The notes under the pieces were generated by a model. It searched no databases, was not told where the DNA came from, and saw only the letters and a program-made list of their open reading frames with translations. A stretch of 64,000 nucleotides of DNA from Saprospiraceae bacterium (GTDB taxonomy: Bacteria; Bacteroidota; Bacteroidia; Chitinophagales; Saprospiraceae): NCBI GenBank assembly GCA_027488855.1, contig JAIYAV010000419.1, positions 18,208 through 82,207 of the forward strand. Reading direction: 5' to 3'. Below are positions 44,256 through 52,892 of this stretch, in pieces. The translations under genes and the position numbers were made by a program. Within the stretch, counting starts at the first letter, position 1. The number at the start of each line of letters is the position of its first letter.

Positions 44256-46970
44256 CTACTCACTGCGCAGCGACTTCACCGGATTCGCCAATGCCGAGCG
44301 AATACTCTGGACACTCACCGTCAAGAAAGCGACCGCCAATGCAATCAAGCCCGCCAGTACAAAAACCCACCACTGGATTTCAATTCTATAGGCAAAATCC
44401 TTGAGCCATTGGTTCATCAAATACCAGGCGATTGGGGAAGCAATACAAATGGAGAACACTACCAGGATGATAAAATCTTTGGCCAGCAGGCCCGTCAAGC
44501 TGCCTACACTTGCCCCCAAAACCTTGCGGATCCCAATCTCTTTCATACGTTGCTCCGCAGCAAAAACCGACAAACCAAACAAACCCAAACAAGAAATAAA
44601 AATAGCCACCAGGGTGAAAGTCCCGATGATGCGCGAGAAGGTTTGCTCCGCCTGATAGAGCTTGGCCACTTCCTGATCCAAAAAAGTATATTCAAAGGGG
44701 ATTCCAGGGAACAGTTCTGCCCAGATTTTTTGAACCTTTTGCACAAAAGTGGAATAATCCTGTGTCGTTACGTCTGCAACAACCTGGGGCAGGTCTTGAT
44801 GGGGGGCGATAAGGATCATATAAGGTTTTACTTCTTCTGACATGCGCTCGAAATTGATGTCCTGAAAAACCCCTACAATGGTGTGCTGGACCTGCTCGCC
44901 ATCCTCGCGATCATAGCGCAAAACCATCCCTATCGCTTCTTCCTTGGAAATGTTCATGGTTTTGAGCACTGTTTGGTTGACCATCACTTTGGATTTTGAG
45001 AAGTCGCTGGACGTATCTTGAGGGGTAAAATTGCGCCCAGCCAGTAGTTTGATTTTGAGTGTATTCACAAAATGCTCATCAGTATAGGCAAAACGAATCA
45101 GCGTTGCACTGTTCATACTTTCCCCTTCCTTGTACAGGAAAATGTCGTTGGGCACAAAACGTCCCGGGTAAGCCGTCATTCCAGATACATTGTTGACCTC
45201 GGGCAAAGCCCTTAGCTGATTGCGAAAAGAGCCAATTTGTGGCCTACTTTCTTCTGCTCGAACCGGGAAAATTATTTTTTGATTTTTTTCAAACCCCATG
45301 TCCTCTTTTAGCAAATAATTCAACTGCCGCTGGATGACCACAGCGCCAATGATCAATACCAAAGAAATGACAAATTGGCTCACCACCAGCACCTTGCGGA
45401 AATTGATGGCCCCCCTGGAGGTTTTGGGATCCCGCATGCCTCTAAAGATGCTCAGGGGATTGAAGGATGAGAGGTAAAAAGCCGGATAACTGCCCGCAAT
45501 CACCCCGGTGAGCAATACCAGACCCACAATAATGCCCCAGGTAGACCAATCTTGCGTCAATTGCAAACTCAGGGATGCTCCTGTGATCTGGTTGAGCAAA
45601 GGCAACAAAAGCCACATCAGTGGCACGGCCAGGCCCACTGCGATCAGGGTCATCAACATGCTTTCGCTCAAAAACTGCCCCATGAGTGAGGAGCGCCCGG
45701 CACCAACCGCCTTGCGAACCCCTACTTCCTTGGCCCGGCGAGTACTGCGGGCGGTGCTCAGGTTCATAAAATTGATGCAGGCCACCAGTTGAATGAATCC
45801 GGCGATCAAAAGCAACATGTTCAGAAAGCGCTCGCTGGTACCCTTGGCTGCCGCTAAGTCTTCTGCGCTGGTGTGAATGGCTCGGACGGGTTGCAGGAAG
45901 AGTTTTTTGTGCATCTTCGTTTGGCGCAATTCATCACCACCATTCCGTTCAACAAAGGCAGCCAGTTTGGCTTCAAAAGCCTGGATGTTGGTACCGGGTT
46001 TAAATTTGAGGTAACCGTACAAGAAGTTGTTTCCACTCCAGGTGTTGTCGCTGCGCACGAATTCGCCGATACCCCGGGAATTCATCGGGATAAAGAAGTC
46101 GGGCATCAGGTGGCTTTTCCCGAGGGAACTGTTGAATACTCCGGTGACTTTGTAGGTTTCCTCTTCCACTTGGCCAGTGACTTTTAAGGTCTTGTTCAAA
46201 GCATCGGTGGTATTGAAGAGTTTAATGGCCAGGGCTTCCGAAATGACCATTGACTGGGGTGCATTCAGGGCTTTTTTTGGATTTCCGGCTAAAAAATGGT
46301 AGTCGAAGGTTTCAAAAAAAGTGCTATCCACTATGTAGCCAGTATTTTGATAAAAAACCTTGTCGCCCACTTTAAACAGGTAGCGCTCCACCCCAAATGG
46401 CGCGGGGTCAACTACCCTGGTGGAATTTTCTACCTCCGGAAATTCTGCTTGCATGGCTGGGATGATTGGGGGAGAGCAGGTGGGCATCTTGCGGAGGGGG
46501 TCTTTGGCATCGGGAAATTTCAGCTCAGTGGTCACCCGATACAAACGCTCAGCAGCACTGTGGTGTTTGTCGTAGCTGCGCTCGTCCTGCACATACAGCA
46601 GGATGTACAAGCAACAGAGCGTGCCGATGGTAAGCCCAAAAATATTGAGGGCGGCGTAGAGGCGGTTTTTGGCCAGGTTACGGATGGCGATGTTGAAATA
46701 ATTGCGGATCATGGTCGGATGAAATGTGGTGGTGGATGATGGATATGGGCTGGGCTTGCGTTTGACGGCAAAGGGTTTGAGGAAGCCCAACACTTCAAGG
46801 ATGTATTGAAATTTTGCTTTTTGTGGCCCAATCTTTTCTACCTGATAAAAGAACTCTTCGTGCAAATCGCCTTGCACGTTTTCCAGCAGGTGCGGAGCAC
46901 AAAACCACTCCAGCAGGCGATCGGCCCAACGGGGGGGCTGTGGCGGCGTAGGTTGTTCGAGGCGGCTCAT
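44256..46970 (-). CDS. FtsX/MacB-like ABC permease with N-terminal permease-prefix region
   Basis: N-term 'MSRLEQPTPPQPPRWADRLLEWFCAPHLLENVQGDLHEEFFYQ'; 'RAKEVGVRKAVGAGRSSL', 'EQRMKEIGIRKVLGASVGSL', 'ANPVKSLRSE'. Confidence 0.88.
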   Translation of the reverse strand: MSRLEQPTPPQPPRWADRLLEWFCAPHLLENVQGDLHEEFFYQVEKIGPQKAKFQYILEVLGFLKPFAVKRKPSPYPSSTTTFHPTMIRNYFNIAIRNLAKNRLYAALNIFGLTIGTLCCLYILLYVQDERSYDKHHSAAERLYRVTTELKFPDAKDPLRKMPTCSPPIIPAMQAEFPEVENSTRVVDPAPFGVERYLFKVGDKVFYQNTGYIVDSTFFETFDYHFLAGNPKKALNAPQSMVISEALAIKLFNTTDALNKTLKVTGQVEEETYKVTGVFNSSLGKSHLMPDFFIPMNSRGIGEFVRSDNTWSGNNFLYGYLKFKPGTNIQAFEAKLAAFVERNGGDELRQTKMHKKLFLQPVRAIHTSAEDLAAAKGTSERFLNMLLLIAGFIQLVACINFMNLSTARSTRRAKEVGVRKAVGAGRSSLMGQFLSESMLMTLIAVGLAVPLMWLLLPLLNQITGASLSLQLTQDWSTWGIIVGLVLLTGVIAGSYPAFYLSSFNPLSIFRGMRDPKTSRGAINFRKVLVVSQFVISLVLIIGAVVIQRQLNYLLKEDMGFEKNQKIIFPVRAEESRPQIGSFRNQLRALPEVNNVSGMTAYPGRFVPNDIFLYKEGESMNSATLIRFAYTDEHFVNTLKIKLLAGRNFTPQDTSSDFSKSKVMVNQTVLKTMNISKEEAIGMVLRYDREDGEQVQHTIVGVFQDINFERMSEEVKPYMILIAPHQDLPQVVADVTTQDYSTFVQKVQKIWAELFPGIPFEYTFLDQEVAKLYQAEQTFSRIIGTFTLVAIFISCLGLFGLSVFAAEQRMKEIGIRKVLGASVGSLTGLLAKDFIILVVFSICIASPIAWYLMNQWLKDFAYRIEIQWWVFVLAGLIALAVAFLTVSVQSIRSALANPVKSLRSE

Positions 46971-47302
46971 AGGCTTGGGTCGGTTTTGGGGTTGGTAAAA
47001 CGGTTCCACAAACTGCTGCGTACAGCCTGGATTTCTTCTAGGGTGCGGATGCCATAGGCGGTAACTTTGAAGAGGCGCTTGCGGCGGCCTCCACGCTCGG
47101 CGGTGGGTTCACCCATTTCGGAACTGAGCATGCCCTTATCTTCCAGGCGTTGCAGGGCGGAATGCACCTGATTGAGCCGCAGGGAGCGCCCGGTTTGGGC
47201 AATGAGCTCGTGGAGGAGCACTACGCCGTAGGCTTCACCTTCAAGTACCGCGACGGTCAGGAGTACCAGTTCTTCAAACTCGCCCAGGTAGGTTCTTTTC
47301 AT
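46967..47302 (-). CDS. PadR-family transcriptional regulator
   Basis: 'LGEFEELVLLTVAVLEGEAYGVVLLHELIAQTGRSLRLNQVHSALQRLEDKGMLSSEMGEPTAERGGRRKRLFKVTAYGIRTL'; ATGA overlap with permease start. Confidence 0.92.
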   Translation of the reverse strand: MKRTYLGEFEELVLLTVAVLEGEAYGVVLLHELIAQTGRSLRLNQVHSALQRLEDKGMLSSEMGEPTAERGGRRKRLFKVTAYGIRTLEEIQAVRSSLWNRFTNPKTDPSL

Positions 47303-47386
47303 GCAAAAGTATTATATCTACTTTTGCTGATCAAATGGCGTGCCAAGAGGGTATGGGGTTGTTATTGAGGTTTTTACAAAACAAAA

Positions 47387-47426
47387 GCGTGCAATACTTG
47401 TCCACAGTCGGACACTTATTGCACGC
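47387..47426. repeat. Imperfect inverted repeat upstream of padR-like gene
   Basis: gcgtgcaatacttgtcc ... ggacacttattgcacgc, arms differ at two positions. Confidence 0.75.
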
Positions 47427-47461
47427 TTTCGAACGAGGCTAACAAGTCTAACAGGAAAAAA

Positions 47462-47505
47462 TTTACTCAGTACGTTGAGTAAATTTACTCAGCGTACTGA
47501 GTAAA
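47462..47505. promoter_or_regulatory. 44-bp palindrome made of four TTTACTCA/TGAGTAAA octamers
   Basis: tttactcagtacgttgagtaaa|tttactcagcgtactgagtaaa; 22-bp arms with a single mismatch. Confidence 0.8.
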
Positions 47506-47581
47506 AGTAAAAATGTGTTCTAATCATTTAAAATGAGAGAACGGAAAGTTAGAGACATTCTTCCCTTAGATCACTCGCCCT

Positions 47582-47839
47582 CTACTTCCCCTTCACCTCT
47601 TCAAATACTACCTCCCCAAAATCATCCATACCTTGATCTTTTCGCCCTTCCGAATAGCGACCCACCCCGCAATTACCCGCCGCACATCCAAAAGCAAACA
47701 AGCCCATTGAAGCAAAATACCCGCCCAACAAAATGCCTATCCATTGCTGCTCAAGTACAGATTGCACAATTATGTAAGTGCCCATTACTAGGTACAATAC
47801 TCGGGTGAGGGTCCAATTGGTTAAAATTCTTTCTTTCAT
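47582..47839 (-). CDS. Small membrane protein, hypothetical (DUF2892-like)
   Basis: 'MKERILTNWTLTRVLYLVMGTYIIVQSVLEQQWIGILLGGYFASMGLFAFGCAAGNCG'; ATG 47839 preferred. Confidence 0.55.
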   Translation of the reverse strand: MKERILTNWTLTRVLYLVMGTYIIVQSVLEQQWIGILLGGYFASMGLFAFGCAAGNCGVGRYSEGRKDQGMDDFGEVVFEEVKGK

Positions 47840-48100
47840 GGTTGTTTTTTGAACGCAGATTGAGTTTGATTTCTGCAAAAATCGGGGAAAGAAAGTTGGG
47901 AGACAGTGATTTGGATTACAGAAGAAGAAATACCGTCCCGGAGTTTTGCGCAATGCCGATTGCCCCAATACCTAAAACTTAACCCCCCATTAACACCCCA
48001 CCTAAATACAACGCTCATCCCGTCAATCAATTAATCCAAACTTCATTTTGGCATAAGATTCAACTCTGTTGAATGACCTAGCTTTGAGGAATCTAAGGAT

Positions 48101-48122
48101 CGTAGCCGCGCCAACGGCTACG
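48101..48122. repeat. CGTAGCCG hairpin in the susC-like 5' region
   Basis: cgtagccg-cgccaa-cggctacg. Confidence 0.7.
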
Positions 48123-48170
48123 ACCTGTTGTTTTAAATCGCTTTCACCTTATTTAAAACTTTACAAAAGT

Positions 48171-51100
48171 ATGAAACAAAGTTTACTTCAGGGCATCCTT
48201 TCCCTAGGGTTTGTTCTGTGTATTTGGGTCAATGTTTTTGCCCAAAACAGCACATTAAGCGGGAAAGTAAATGCTGCCAATGGAGAGGCCTTAATCGGTG
48301 TCAACATTTTGGTAAAAGGAACTACCAACGGCACAACTACCGACCTTGACGGCAAATTCCAATTGAATCAAGTACCCGCTACTCCCGTACTCGTTTTTTC
48401 CGCCATTGGTTTTGTAACCGCAGAAATTGCAGTCAACAATCAGATGTTTGTTGAGGTAGTACTACAGGAAGACACCAAATTGCTCAGCGAAGTGGTCGTT
48501 GCTGCCTTGGGTATCAGACGTGAAGAAAAATCACTGGGTTACGCTGCCCAAACCATCAATTCCAATGCGGTACTTGACGCCAAAACCAACAACTGGGTCA
48601 GCTCCCTGTCTGGCAAAGTGGCGGGTTTGAACATTCAGGGAGTAGGTGCTGGGCCATTGGGCTCAGCCCGGATTACTCTGCGTGGCGAGTCGTCTTTGAA
48701 CCTCGACAACAACCAGGCGCTGATTGTACTCGACGGAGTACCCGTGAGCAGCAAAATCACCGGTACTGGTTATACTTCGCACTTGTCGGCGGATAGCCCG
48801 GTAGATTATGGTTCTACCCTGTCTGATTTGAACCCCGACGACATCGAAAAAGTAACCGTACTGAAAGGCCCTGGCGCTACGGCACTGTACGGTAGCCGTG
48901 CCGCAGGTGGGGCCATCATCATCACCACCAAGACGGGTGCCCGCAAAGAAAAAGGTGTAGGCATCACCTTCAACAGCAACTTCAGTGTAGAGCAAGTCAA
49001 CCGCTACCCCGATTACCAGTTTGAATACGGTGAAGGCCGTACCGATGCGTATTACTCTTACCTGGACAGCCCGGACGGCATCAACACCAGTACTGCTGTT
49101 GCGGCAGGTCGTGCCTGGGGCCCAAAATTCAACGGCCAGCAATATTTTCAATACAACCCAGCATCCCCAATCGGAAAGCCAACCGAGCGTACCCCCTGGG
49201 TCGCACACGACGATTACATTTCCGGTTTTTTTCAATTGGGCAAAAACTACTCCAACAGCCTGTCGTTTGAAGGCGGCAACGAAAACGGCTCCGCCCGTTT
49301 GTCTTTGACCCACCTCAAAAATGAATGGATCATCCCCAACACCGGTTTTGAGCGTTTGAACGCAGCCCTTTCGGTCAACCAAAAGCTTTCCAAGCGCCTG
49401 AAAATTTCTGGAAAAGCCAACTACACCAATAAGAAGAGTGACAACCTACCCCTGGCGGGCTACAACAACCAGAGCTTGATGTACTTCCTGATCCTTGGTA
49501 CCACACCCAACGTACGGCCAGAATGGTTCAAGCCTTACTGGGAACCAGGCTTGGAAAATGTCAAGCAAAGAAGCCCCTTCAACCCCGGGCCAGACAACCC
49601 TTACCTGGGTATGTACGAAATGCTGAATACTTTGAACAAAAATGGCTTGATCGGTAACGTTACGGCCAATTATGAGTTCTCGCCCAAACTGGATTTGCAG
49701 GTGCGCAGCGGAGTGGATATGTCTTTTGAGTACCGCTCACAGCAGCGCCCCTTCAGCATGACCAAATTCCCACGGGGGATGTTCCGCGAGGAAAACGTAT
49801 TCAGTTATGAAACCAATTCCGACTTCTTGTTGACCTACAAAGACACCTACGGGAGCTTGTTCAACCTGAGTGTTTCTGCGGGAGGCAATGCCATGCGCCA
49901 GACCTACGACTTTGCAGGCTTGTACGCCGATCAGTTGGCACAACCCGGCGTTTACCAGATTTCCAACAGTTTGGACCAAGCGGTAGCTGATCCACTCAAG
50001 ACCAAAAAGGCCATCAACAGTTTGTACGGAAGTGCCCAAATGTCTTTTGATGAAAAAATCTTTTTGGACATCACCGGACGCAACGATTGGTCGAGTACCC
50101 TGCCTTTTGAAAACAACTCTTTCTTCTATCCCTCGGTCAGCACCAGTCTTTTGCTGAATGAGATTTTCCATTTGCCCCGGGCAGTTACTTTTGCCAAGCT
50201 GCGTGCTTCCTGGGCACAGGTGGGCAACGATACCCGCCCTTACCAAACGGCGCGTTACTACGACCGGATTTATGGCAACAGCTTCACCAATCCGTCCCAG
50301 TTGTTCAATGCCGACCTGAAGCCGGAAATTACCAGCAGTTATGAGTTTGGTTTGGATTTGCGCTTGTTCAAAAACCGCGTTGGTTTAGACCTTGCATATT
50401 ACAACAACGAAAGCCGCAATCAAATCCTGTCTATCCCACTCGATCCAGTTTCCGGGTTCTCAAACGCCTTGATCAATGCCGGTTTGATCAACAGCAAAGG
50501 GGGCGAAGTCAAGCTGATCCTGAAGCCTTTTGTAAATCCTAAATTCAGCTGGACTGCTACCTTGCTGTGGTCTACCAACCGCAGTTATGTACGCGAATTG
50601 GCGGCAGGCATTACCAACCAGATCATTTATGGACACAATACCAACGTGACCATCGAAGCCCGCGTGGGTGGCCGCATGGGTGATATGTATGGCCGTGGTT
50701 TTCAGCGTTCTCCTGACGGACAGATCGTCTATTCTACCAACGGTTTGCCAGCACCTCTTGATCCAACCGCCAAACTTTGGGGCAACGCTTTCGCGGATTG
50801 GAAGGGCAGCATCATGAACGAATTCACGATCAAAAATGTACGCATCAGCATCCTCTTGGACGGCCAAATGGGTGGCGAAATGTACTCCCAAACCAGTCAC
50901 AAAAACAATACCCTTGGCAAGACTAAAGTTACTTTACCTGGGCGTGATGGTGGTCTCATCGGAGCAGGTGTGGTCAAACAAGCCGATGGTACTTTTGTGC
51001 CCAACACCACCAAAGTGGCGGCAAGTGCCTATTACGACAACTACTACCAGATCAGCAACGCCGAAGTCAACATCTTTGACGCGTCGTTCCTCAAAATCCG

Positions 51101-51326
51101 CGAAGTGCGGGTCGAGTTCAACCTACCGGGTCGCTGGTTGGATGGCATCGGCATCCAAAAGACCTCGGTAGCCGTTTATGGACGTGACTTGTTCAACTTC
51201 ACCGATTTCCCTGGCTTCGATCCTGAAGGGGGCAACCTCAACAGTGGCACCTTGACCCCAGGGGTAGAATTGACTCAATTTCCATCTACCCGTACTATGG
51301 GTGTGAACCTAACCTTTAAGTTTTAA
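48171..51326 (+). CDS. SusC/RagA-type TonB-linked outer-membrane protein
   Basis: Carboxypeptidase-like 'SGKVNAANGEALIGVNILVKGTTNGTTTDLDGKFQLNQ', 'KSLGYAAQTI', 'VTVLKGPGATALYGSRAAGGAIIITTK'. Confidence 0.95.
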   Translation: MKQSLLQGILSLGFVLCIWVNVFAQNSTLSGKVNAANGEALIGVNILVKGTTNGTTTDLDGKFQLNQVPATPVLVFSAIGFVTAEIAVNNQMFVEVVLQEDTKLLSEVVVAALGIRREEKSLGYAAQTINSNAVLDAKTNNWVSSLSGKVAGLNIQGVGAGPLGSARITLRGESSLNLDNNQALIVLDGVPVSSKITGTGYTSHLSADSPVDYGSTLSDLNPDDIEKVTVLKGPGATALYGSRAAGGAIIITTKTGARKEKGVGITFNSNFSVEQVNRYPDYQFEYGEGRTDAYYSYLDSPDGINTSTAVAAGRAWGPKFNGQQYFQYNPASPIGKPTERTPWVAHDDYISGFFQLGKNYSNSLSFEGGNENGSARLSLTHLKNEWIIPNTGFERLNAALSVNQKLSKRLKISGKANYTNKKSDNLPLAGYNNQSLMYFLILGTTPNVRPEWFKPYWEPGLENVKQRSPFNPGPDNPYLGMYEMLNTLNKNGLIGNVTANYEFSPKLDLQVRSGVDMSFEYRSQQRPFSMTKFPRGMFREENVFSYETNSDFLLTYKDTYGSLFNLSVSAGGNAMRQTYDFAGLYADQLAQPGVYQISNSLDQAVADPLKTKKAINSLYGSAQMSFDEKIFLDITGRNDWSSTLPFENNSFFYPSVSTSLLLNEIFHLPRAVTFAKLRASWAQVGNDTRPYQTARYYDRIYGNSFTNPSQLFNADLKPEITSSYEFGLDLRLFKNRVGLDLAYYNNESRNQILSIPLDPVSGFSNALINAGLINSKGGEVKLILKPFVNPKFSWTATLLWSTNRSYVRELAAGITNQIIYGHNTNVTIEARVGGRMGDMYGRGFQRSPDGQIVYSTNGLPAPLDPTAKLWGNAFADWKGSIMNEFTIKNVRISILLDGQMGGEMYSQTSHKNNTLGKTKVTLPGRDGGLIGAGVVKQADGTFVPNTTKVAASAYYDNYYQISNAEVNIFDASFLKIREVRVEFNLPGRWLDGIGIQKTSVAVYGRDLFNFTDFPGFDPEGGNLNSGTLTPGVELTQFPSTRTMGVNLTFKF

Positions 51327-51337
51327 ACCATCCAGAC

Positions 51338-52822
51338 ATGAAATTCATTCACAAAATATCCGTCATTTTTTTGGCACTCGCTTTCATGCTGAGCGCCTGT
51401 ACCGAGGGCTTTGAAGAATTGAACCTCGATCCCAACCGCCCCAAAGAAGCTACTCCTGGTGTATTGTTGGGGCAGATGCAATACCGTTTTGTCAGCAATA
51501 GCATGCAGGCAGCGCGCAACTTTACCCACGAGTTGATGCAGGTAGATGCTCCTCGCGCTAGCACCAGTGGTCAAGGCTTGCACCGTTATGTAGTAAACCC
51601 GGGAGCGGGCATTTGGACCAGCTTTTATACCTTGCTGAGAGACGTGGAAGACATCTACCAAATTTCCGATGCTTTGAAGGAAAACAACTACAAAGCCATT
51701 GCACTGGTATACAAGTGTTGGGCTTACTCTATCATGACTGACTTGTACGGAGACATTCCTTATTCACAAGCAGTTAAAGCTGGCGAAGGCATTTTTGAAG
51801 CAACCTTTGACCAGCAAAAGGACATTTATACCCAGATCCTGAAAGACCTGGAAACCGCCAATGGCCTCTTTGATGATACCAAAGCATTGACTTATGCCGG
51901 GGATTTTGTGTACAATGCCAACACACTGACCGGCGGAAAAAACGTAGGCATTCAAAAGTGGAAAAAATTCACCAACTCCCTGCGCTTGCGCTTGTTGTTG
52001 CGCCTTTCCAAGCGTGACGGAGAGCTCAATGTCAACGAGCAGATCAAGGCGATTTTGGCGGATGCCACCAAGTATCCGGTATTTACTGCCAATGCCGACG
52101 AAGCAATCTTTCGCTACCCTGGTACTTTCCCCTATTTCAACCCGTACTACAACGCCCGTACTTTGGATTGGCGCGATGGAACGTACTTGACCGAATTTTT
52201 CCTGGGCAAACTCAATACCGACAAAGATCCGCGTCGTGCCATTTGGGCCATTCCGGTTACTGTAAACGGCGCATCCGTTTTCCAGGGCATCAAAAGTGGC
52301 TACCCTACTACGTTGGAATACGTGGTAGGCAAAAACTCCAGTTACCCCGACGCACTCAAAACCCTGCCACAAATGGGCGTGATGATGCCTTATGCAGAGG
52401 TAGAATTCATCAAAGCTGAATTGGCGCTCAAAGGATTCACAACGGGCAAAACCGCCAAAGCTCACTTCAACGCTGGAGTTACAGCTTCGATGGTGCAGTG
52501 GGGTGCGACCATGCCTGCCGACTTCCTGACTCAGCCCAGCGTAGCTTACGATGATACCCAAAGCACCGAGAAGCAACTGGAGCAGATCATGCTGCAAAAG
52601 TACTATGCTTACTTTTTTGTGGATTACCAAGCCTGGTTTGAAAAGCGCCGCACGGGCTACCCGGTTTTGCCACGAGGCACAGGTATTCCTGCGGAAAACC
52701 AATTTCCTTCCCGCGTGCCTTACCCAACCTATTTGCAATCGCAAAATGCTGCTAACTTGAACGCTGCGATCGCTAAGATGGGCGGGGACAATAGCAATGT
52801 GAAAGTGTGGTGGGATAAATAA
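51338..52822 (+). CDS. SusD/RagB-like lipoprotein
   Basis: Lipobox 'MLSACTEGFEELNLDPNRP'; directly follows SusC-like gene; 'WAYSIMTDLYGDIPYSQA'. Confidence 0.92.
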   Translation: MKFIHKISVIFLALAFMLSACTEGFEELNLDPNRPKEATPGVLLGQMQYRFVSNSMQAARNFTHELMQVDAPRASTSGQGLHRYVVNPGAGIWTSFYTLLRDVEDIYQISDALKENNYKAIALVYKCWAYSIMTDLYGDIPYSQAVKAGEGIFEATFDQQKDIYTQILKDLETANGLFDDTKALTYAGDFVYNANTLTGGKNVGIQKWKKFTNSLRLRLLLRLSKRDGELNVNEQIKAILADATKYPVFTANADEAIFRYPGTFPYFNPYYNARTLDWRDGTYLTEFFLGKLNTDKDPRRAIWAIPVTVNGASVFQGIKSGYPTTLEYVVGKNSSYPDALKTLPQMGVMMPYAEVEFIKAELALKGFTTGKTAKAHFNAGVTASMVQWGATMPADFLTQPSVAYDDTQSTEKQLEQIMLQKYYAYFFVDYQAWFEKRRTGYPVLPRGTGIPAENQFPSRVPYPTYLQSQNAANLNAAIAKMGGDNSNVKVWWDK

Positions 52823-52849
52823 AGCACCACAAACATATATCTTCAACTA

Positions 52850-52879
52850 CGCCGGCAAAAAATCTTTTGCCGGCGTTTT
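52850..52879 (+). terminator. Hairpin terminator after the susD-like gene
   Basis: cgccggcaaaa-aatc-ttttgccggcg followed by tttt. Confidence 0.75.
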
Positions 52880-52892
52880 AATATCCAAAATC

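Noticed and set aside
51764-52846. 360-aa minus-strand ORF antisense to the susD-like gene
   Set aside because: Overlaps a strongly supported SusD-like gene; no motifs.
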